NCBI GenBank assembly: GCA_024236075.1
Contig: JACKLE010000006.1
Coordinates: 1-64,000, forward strand
Length of the DNA: 64,000 nucleotides
Direction: 5' to 3'
From: Alphaproteobacteria bacterium
Lineage (GTDB): Bacteria > Pseudomonadota > Alphaproteobacteria > JACAEB01
The first letter of the stretch is position 1. Each line of letters opens with the position of its first letter. Made by a program: the position numbers and the translations under genes. This document shows, one piece after another, positions 60,037-64,000 of the stretch. Under the pieces are notes generated by a model. The model had not been told where the DNA came from. It worked only from the letters and a program-made list of their open reading frames with translations, and made no database searches.

Positions 60037-60621
60037 TTGCACGGCGCTGCCGGACATAAGCGCCTTGCCCCGGGGCTATCGGCCCTGGCTTGCCTCATGG
60101 CTTGCGCGTATCTCAGCCTCCTGCCGGCGCTCCTGTGCCGGCCGGCCGCGGCGGCGACGGACGAGTCGGTCGAGGAATATGCGCTCAAGGCCGCGTTCGC
60201 CTACAAGTTCACGAGCTTCGTCACCTGGCCGAAAAGCGCTGCGGCAAGCCCGAGCTTCGTCTTTTGCGTGCTTGGGGACGGGGTCCCGATCGAAGCCTTC
60301 CGCGCGCTCGAAGGACGCGAGGTCAAGGGGCGTGTCGTCCGCGTCCTGCCTGTGACGGCGAGCTCGGTCGGCGATTCGGGCTGCGCCTTGCTCTTCGCCG
60401 CGGGATCGAAATCGGAGGCCTGGCCAAGCCTCCTCGCGCATCTTGCCGGCAGAGGCATACTGACGGTCGGAGAAGATGAATCCTTCGTTGCAGCAGGGGG
60501 CATGATTGCCCTGCTCCCGGTAGGCAATAAGTTACGCTTTGAAGTTAATCTTAGAGTTGCACAGGCAGAGGGGTTCGAGGTCAGCTCGCAATTGCTCGGG
60601 CTCGCACAGGCAGTTTACTAG
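60037..60621 (+). CDS. YfiR family periplasmic protein
   Basis: A 194-residue exported protein. ESVEEYALKAAFAYKFTSFVTWPKSA matches the YfiR opening (KAAFxYKFxxFVxWP), followed by FVFCVLGDGV, ALEGREVKGRVVRV, CALLFAAGSKS, ILTVGEDESFVAAGGMIALLPVGNKLRFEVNL and QLLGLAQAV, the full family order. YfiR in Pseudomonas binds and silences the periplasmic sensor of YfiN. TTG 60037 is 3 nt after the receptor stop; ATG 60097 is an alternative that still leaves a signal peptide. The last third of the gene is AT-rich compared with neighbours. Confidence 0.82.
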   Translation: MHGAAGHKRLAPGLSALACLMACAYLSLLPALLCRPAAAATDESVEEYALKAAFAYKFTSFVTWPKSAAASPSFVFCVLGDGVPIEAFRALEGREVKGRVVRVLPVTASSVGDSGCALLFAAGSKSEAWPSLLAHLAGRGILTVGEDESFVAAGGMIALLPVGNKLRFEVNLRVAQAEGFEVSSQLLGLAQAVY

Positions 60622-60639
60622 CCGGCTGGGGACGGCCCA

Positions 60640-62613
60640 ATGCTCGCGAGACTAGCCAAGCTCCCGTTTCGGCTGAAGATTTTTCTGACCGTGGCGTCCG
60701 TGATCGTGCTGGCGCTCACCGCCACGGCGAGCGCCATGCTCATCCGCGAGAACGCCTCCTATCGCAACGCCAAGTACAAGGAGCTTCAGGCGGTGGCCGA
60801 CGTGCTCGCCGCCAACACCGCCGCCGCGGTGGTGTTCGAGGACGTGCAGGCGGCCGAGCAGACGCTGGCCGGCATCAGGTCCGTCGCCGACCTCGCCCAC
60901 GGGGAAATTCGTCTCGCGAATGGCCGGACCTTCGTTCGCTTCGAGACGGCGCTGGCGAGCGACAAGAAGGACGGGCGCATGCATGTCAGCGCGCCGATCC
61001 GCGTCGACGGCCGGCCTATCGGCGCGGTCATTCTCGAGGCCGTCGACGACGACCTCGACAAGATGCGCCTGGAAGGGGTCGTCATAGGCGGGTTCATCAG
61101 CCTCGTCGCGCTGATTCTTTCGCTCGTCCTGTCCTCCGTCTCGATCCGGATCGTCACCAAGCCCCTTAACGATGTCGCGACCGCCATGGTTCATGCGGGC
61201 CGCGAGAAGGACTACACGGCGCGCCTCGCGCGCACCACGAACGACGAGATCGGCCTGCTCGTCGACAGCTTCAACTCCATGCTTGCCGAGGTCAAGGATC
61301 GCGACGAGGAGCTTCGCCTCCACAAGATCAATCTGGAGCACACCGTCGAGCAGCGCACCAAGGAGCTGCGCGAAGCGGTCGATGCGCTCGTCCTCGCCAA
61401 GGACAAGGCCGAGGCCGCAAGCATCGCGAAGTCGCAGTTCCTGGCGAGCATGAGCCACGAGATCCGTACACCGATGAACGGCGTGATGGGGATGGCCGAG
61501 CTCCTCCTGCGCATGCCGCTCGAGCCGGACGTGAAGCGCCAGGTCGGCACGATTCACGAATGCGCGGTCACGCTCATCACGATCATCAACGAGATCATGG
61601 ATTTCTCGAAGATCGAGGCGGGCCAGCTCGAGCTCGAGCGCATCGCCTTCAGCCTGCGCGCCACCTGCGACTATGTCTACAGCCTCTTCCACGAGACCGC
61701 GAAAGGCAAGGGCCTCGATCTCACGGTCGAAGTGGCCGCCGACGCCTACGACGATCTCATCGGCGATCCGACGCGGCTCCGCCAGATCATGATCAACCTC
61801 ACCCAGAACGCGATCAAGTTCACGAACGAAGGCGCCGTGACGATCCGCGTCTGGGACGAAGCTCCGGAGAAGGACGGCGCGCGCGGGCGGCGGCACACGA
61901 GCGAGCTGCGCATCGCGATTTGCGACACGGGCATCGGCATTCCGCAAGCCAAGCTCTCGGAGATCTTCAGCGCCTTCACGCAGGTCGACCAGTCGACGAC
62001 GCGCAAATTTGGCGGCACCGGGCTCGGCCTCACCATCGTGCGCCGCCTGGCCCAGGCGATGGGCGGCGATGTGAGCGTCGAAAGCGAGGAGGGCGTGGGC
62101 AGCACCTTTACGGTGGCCATTCCCTTCGCGCGCGGCGTGAAGCGGCAGGCGAGCGAGGAGCGCGCCTCCGCGCCCACGATCGGAGGCATACGCCGCGAAT
62201 TCGTCGGAACGAAGGTGCTCGTCGTCGAGGACAACGCGATCAACTATTCCTACGTCAGCGCCTGCCTCACCGAGTTCGGCTGCACGTTCGAATGGGCGAA
62301 GAACGGTCAGATCGCGCTCGATATGCTTGAGGCGGACGAGTTCGATATCGTGCTCATGGATGGCAGCATGCCGGTCATGGACGGCTATGAGGCCAGCCGC
62401 GCGCTGCGCGAGCGCGGCGATCTCGGCCGCGACGGCGAGCGCCTCGTCATCGTCGCCCTGACCGCTCACGCGACGGGCGCCGATGCGCTGAAGAGCATCG
62501 AGGTCGGAATGGACGACTACATTTCCAAGCCCTTCACGGTGGAGCTGCTCGCCGGCGTCTTGCGCAAATGGGCGAAGGCCAAGAGCGAAGACCAGGCGCG
62601 CGCGGCGAGCTGA
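60640..62613 (+). CDS. CHASE8-type sensor hybrid histidine kinase with C-terminal receiver
   Basis: A 657-residue membrane kinase. Helix 1 (IFLTVASVIVLALTATASAML) and helix 2 (GVVIGGFISLVALILSLVLSS) flank a periplasmic domain of about 110 residues (AVADVLAANTAAAVVFEDVQAAEQTLAGIRS) typical of CHASE8. Then come HAMP, a phosphoacceptor His273 in MSHEIRTPMNG, the HATPase with NLTQNAIKFTNEG, DTGIGIP and GGTGLGLTIV, and a receiver with VLVVEDNAIN and Asp574 in VLMDGSMPVMDG. It starts 18 bp after YfiR. No Hpt domain or partner regulator is adjacent, so the relay must go elsewhere. Confidence 0.9.
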   Translation: MLARLAKLPFRLKIFLTVASVIVLALTATASAMLIRENASYRNAKYKELQAVADVLAANTAAAVVFEDVQAAEQTLAGIRSVADLAHGEIRLANGRTFVRFETALASDKKDGRMHVSAPIRVDGRPIGAVILEAVDDDLDKMRLEGVVIGGFISLVALILSLVLSSVSIRIVTKPLNDVATAMVHAGREKDYTARLARTTNDEIGLLVDSFNSMLAEVKDRDEELRLHKINLEHTVEQRTKELREAVDALVLAKDKAEAASIAKSQFLASMSHEIRTPMNGVMGMAELLLRMPLEPDVKRQVGTIHECAVTLITIINEIMDFSKIEAGQLELERIAFSLRATCDYVYSLFHETAKGKGLDLTVEVAADAYDDLIGDPTRLRQIMINLTQNAIKFTNEGAVTIRVWDEAPEKDGARGRRHTSELRIAICDTGIGIPQAKLSEIFSAFTQVDQSTTRKFGGTGLGLTIVRRLAQAMGGDVSVESEEGVGSTFTVAIPFARGVKRQASEERASAPTIGGIRREFVGTKVLVVEDNAINYSYVSACLTEFGCTFEWAKNGQIALDMLEADEFDIVLMDGSMPVMDGYEASRALRERGDLGRDGERLVIVALTAHATGADALKSIEVGMDDYISKPFTVELLAGVLRKWAKAKSEDQARAAS

Positions 62614-62624
62614 GTCTCGTTCGA

Positions 62625-64000
62625 CTACTCGTCGCCGAGCGCGAGAAGGTCCCTGCTGCCGCCCAGCGCCATGAGATTTTCGCTCAGTACACGCTCCACG
62701 GCGAAGCGGGTCAGGTAGTGCGGCCCGCCCGCCTTGGGGCCGGTGCCCGATAGCCCCTCGCCCCCGAAGGGCTGGCTTCCGACGGCTGCGCCGACCATGT
62801 GGCGGTTCACGTAGGCATTGCCCGCGCGCACGCCGGCCAGAGCCTCCTCGACGGCGGCACCGATGCGGCTCTGCAGACCGAAGGTGAGCCCGAATCCCAA
62901 TGCGTTCAGCTCGTCGACCGCGGCGGCGAAGCCTTCCGCCCGAATGCGCCGCACGTGCAGGATGGGCCCGAAGACCTCGCCGCCGATCTCGGAGAGCCTG
63001 TCGATCTCGACGAGGTGCGGGGCGAAGAAATGCCCTTGGTCAGGCACGCCGATGCGAGCGGCGCGCACGCGATGGCCGCTCTCCTGCATACGGATGATAT
63101 GCGCCTCGAGCCGTCCGCGCGCCGCCGCGTCGATGATCGGACCGATGTCGCTGTCGCAGGCGCGGGGATCGCAGAGCACGAGCGCGTCCATCGCGCCGCC
63201 TAGGAGCGCTAGGAGATCGTTCGCGATCTCCTCCTGGACCATCAGGACACGCAGCGAGGAGCAGCGCTGGCCCGCCGAGAGGAAGGCGGAGCGCACCACG
63301 TCGTCGACGACCTGCTCGGGCACGGCGGTCGAATCGACGAGCATGGCGTTGAGCCCGCCCGTCTCTGCGATGAACGGCACGATCGGGCCGTCGCGCGCTG
63401 CGAGCGCCCGGTTGATGGCTCGCGCGGTCTCGGTCGAGCCCGTGAACGCGACGCCGGCGATGCGCGGCTCGGCGACGAGGCGCGCGCCGACGCTCTCCCC
63501 GCGTCCGGGAAGGAAGGCAAGCGCGTCGCGCGGCACGCCCGCCGCGTGGAAATGCGCGACCGCTTCGGCCGCGACGAAGGGCGTTTCTTCCGCCGGCTTG
63601 GCGAGGACGCAATTCCCGGCGGCGAGCGCCGCCGCGACCTGGCCCGTGAAGATCGCGAGCGGAAAGTTCCAGGGGCTGATGCAGGCAAAGACGCCGCGGC
63701 CGTGAAGGCCGAGGCGGTTCGCCTCGCCGCTCGGACCGGGAAGACGGGCCGGCGCCGCGAAATCGGCGCGCGCGCGCGCCGCGTAGTACCGGCAGAAGTC
63801 GACGGCCTCGCGGACTTCGCTCTCGGCATCGCCGATCGTCCGCCCGCCCTCGCGTATGATGAGGGCCATGAGGGGCAGCTTGTCGGCCTCGAGCCGCGCG
63901 GCGACGGCCTCGAGCAGACCCGCGCGGCGCTCGCCGCCGAGCCTGTCCCAGGCCGGCTGCGCGGCGGCGGCTGCGGCGAGAGCCGACGCGATCTCCTCCC
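62625..64000 (-). CDS. putA: PutA: P5C dehydrogenase part of bifunctional proline utilisation protein, 5' end cut off
   Basis: At least 458 residues on the minus strand, continuing past the window edge. CISPWNFPLAIFTGQVAAAL, VAFTGSTETARAINR, FIAETGGLNAML (catalytic Glu) and SAGQRCSSLRVLMVQE (catalytic Cys) are the aldehyde dehydrogenase motifs of PutA, and FGGEGLSGTGPKAGG is the PutA-specific C-terminal loop. It oxidises glutamate semialdehyde to glutamate. The proline dehydrogenase half, if present, lies outside, so a stand-alone RocA is not strictly excluded, but the sequence style and the IREGGRTIGDAE start point to PutA. Confidence 0.88.
   Translation of the reverse strand, partial: EEIASALAAAAAAQPAWDRLGGERRAGLLEAVAARLEADKLPLMALIIREGGRTIGDAESEVREAVDFCRYYAARARADFAAPARLPGPSGEANRLGLHGRGVFACISPWNFPLAIFTGQVAAALAAGNCVLAKPAEETPFVAAEAVAHFHAAGVPRDALAFLPGRGESVGARLVAEPRIAGVAFTGSTETARAINRALAARDGPIVPFIAETGGLNAMLVDSTAVPEQVVDDVVRSAFLSAGQRCSSLRVLMVQEEIANDLLALLGGAMDALVLCDPRACDSDIGPIIDAAARGRLEAHIIRMQESGHRVRAARIGVPDQGHFFAPHLVEIDRLSEIGGEVFGPILHVRRIRAEGFAAAVDELNALGFGLTFGLQSRIGAAVEEALAGVRAGNAYVNRHMVGAAVGSQPFGGEGLSGTGPKAGGPHYLTRFAVERVLSENLMALGGSRDLLALGDE

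Overview
This window is a 64-kb, very GC-rich, densely packed stretch of a bacterial chromosome, almost certainly from an alphaproteobacterium. Supporting signs are a perfect CtrA-type box (TTAA-N7-TTAA), a class I PHA synthase, a PutA-type proline catabolism gene, an alphaproteobacterial-looking Zur palindrome, and tRNA genes with encoded CCA and C-starting anticodons. Genus cannot be fixed from sequence reading alone; Hyphomicrobiales-like is a reasonable guess. No phage, insertion sequence, integrase or CRISPR array is visible.

Layout. 1-2118: start of a ribA-like gene, an orphan OmpR-type response regulator and a metallo-beta-lactamase-fold hydrolase. 2310-10179: a surface-sugar island with a GT2 glycosyltransferase, two methyltransferases, an epimerase/dehydratase, and the rfbF-rfbG-C-methyltransferase-epimerase set for a CDP-linked, probably C-methylated, 6-deoxyhexose. 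10170-13363: MacA/MacB-like tripartite export genes. 13444-27052: eleven minus-strand genes, nearly all overlapping by 1-34 nt, encoding four nucleotide-sugar or GT4 glycosyltransferases, a histidine phosphatase, a complete peptide-type ABC importer (dual ATPase, binding protein, two permeases) and a GT2/GT39 pair.

27197-31545: an unusual plus-strand set with an ABC exporter whose nucleotide-binding domain has lost several hallmark residues and carries a roughly 290-residue insertion, overlapping a cyclic-nucleotide-binding protein, then a PaaI-type thioesterase and a small membrane protein. 31549-34693: housekeeping genes (xthA, folD, DUF167, YggT) around a 795-bp gap that holds a chain of strong hairpins. 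34865-42584: tRNA-Ala, phaC, small periplasmic proteins, a PQQ-type sugar dehydrogenase, a palindromic repeat element, and the znuA / znuCB zinc uptake genes divergent around a Zur-like operator. 43024-48079: a CMD-family protein, a serine hydrolase, and a marR-emrA-emrB efflux operon with a perfect inverted-repeat operator.

48166-57836: tRNA-Thr, a three-domain cytochrome c protein, an alpha/beta hydrolase, a TonB-dependent receptor and a 1007-residue fusion of an ATP-grasp-like ligase with an M32 metallocarboxypeptidase, followed by a D-2-hydroxyacid dehydrogenase and a glutathione transferase. 57904-62613: a CtrA box in front of a TonB-receptor / YfiR / CHASE8-type hybrid histidine kinase operon. 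The window closes in the middle of putA.

The most promising candidates for undescribed biology are the ATP-grasp-M32 fusion, the degenerate ABC transporter with its cyclic-nucleotide partner, and the receptor-YfiR-hybrid kinase operon, in which a YfiN-like sensing module seems to be wired to phosphorelay instead of diguanylate cyclase.
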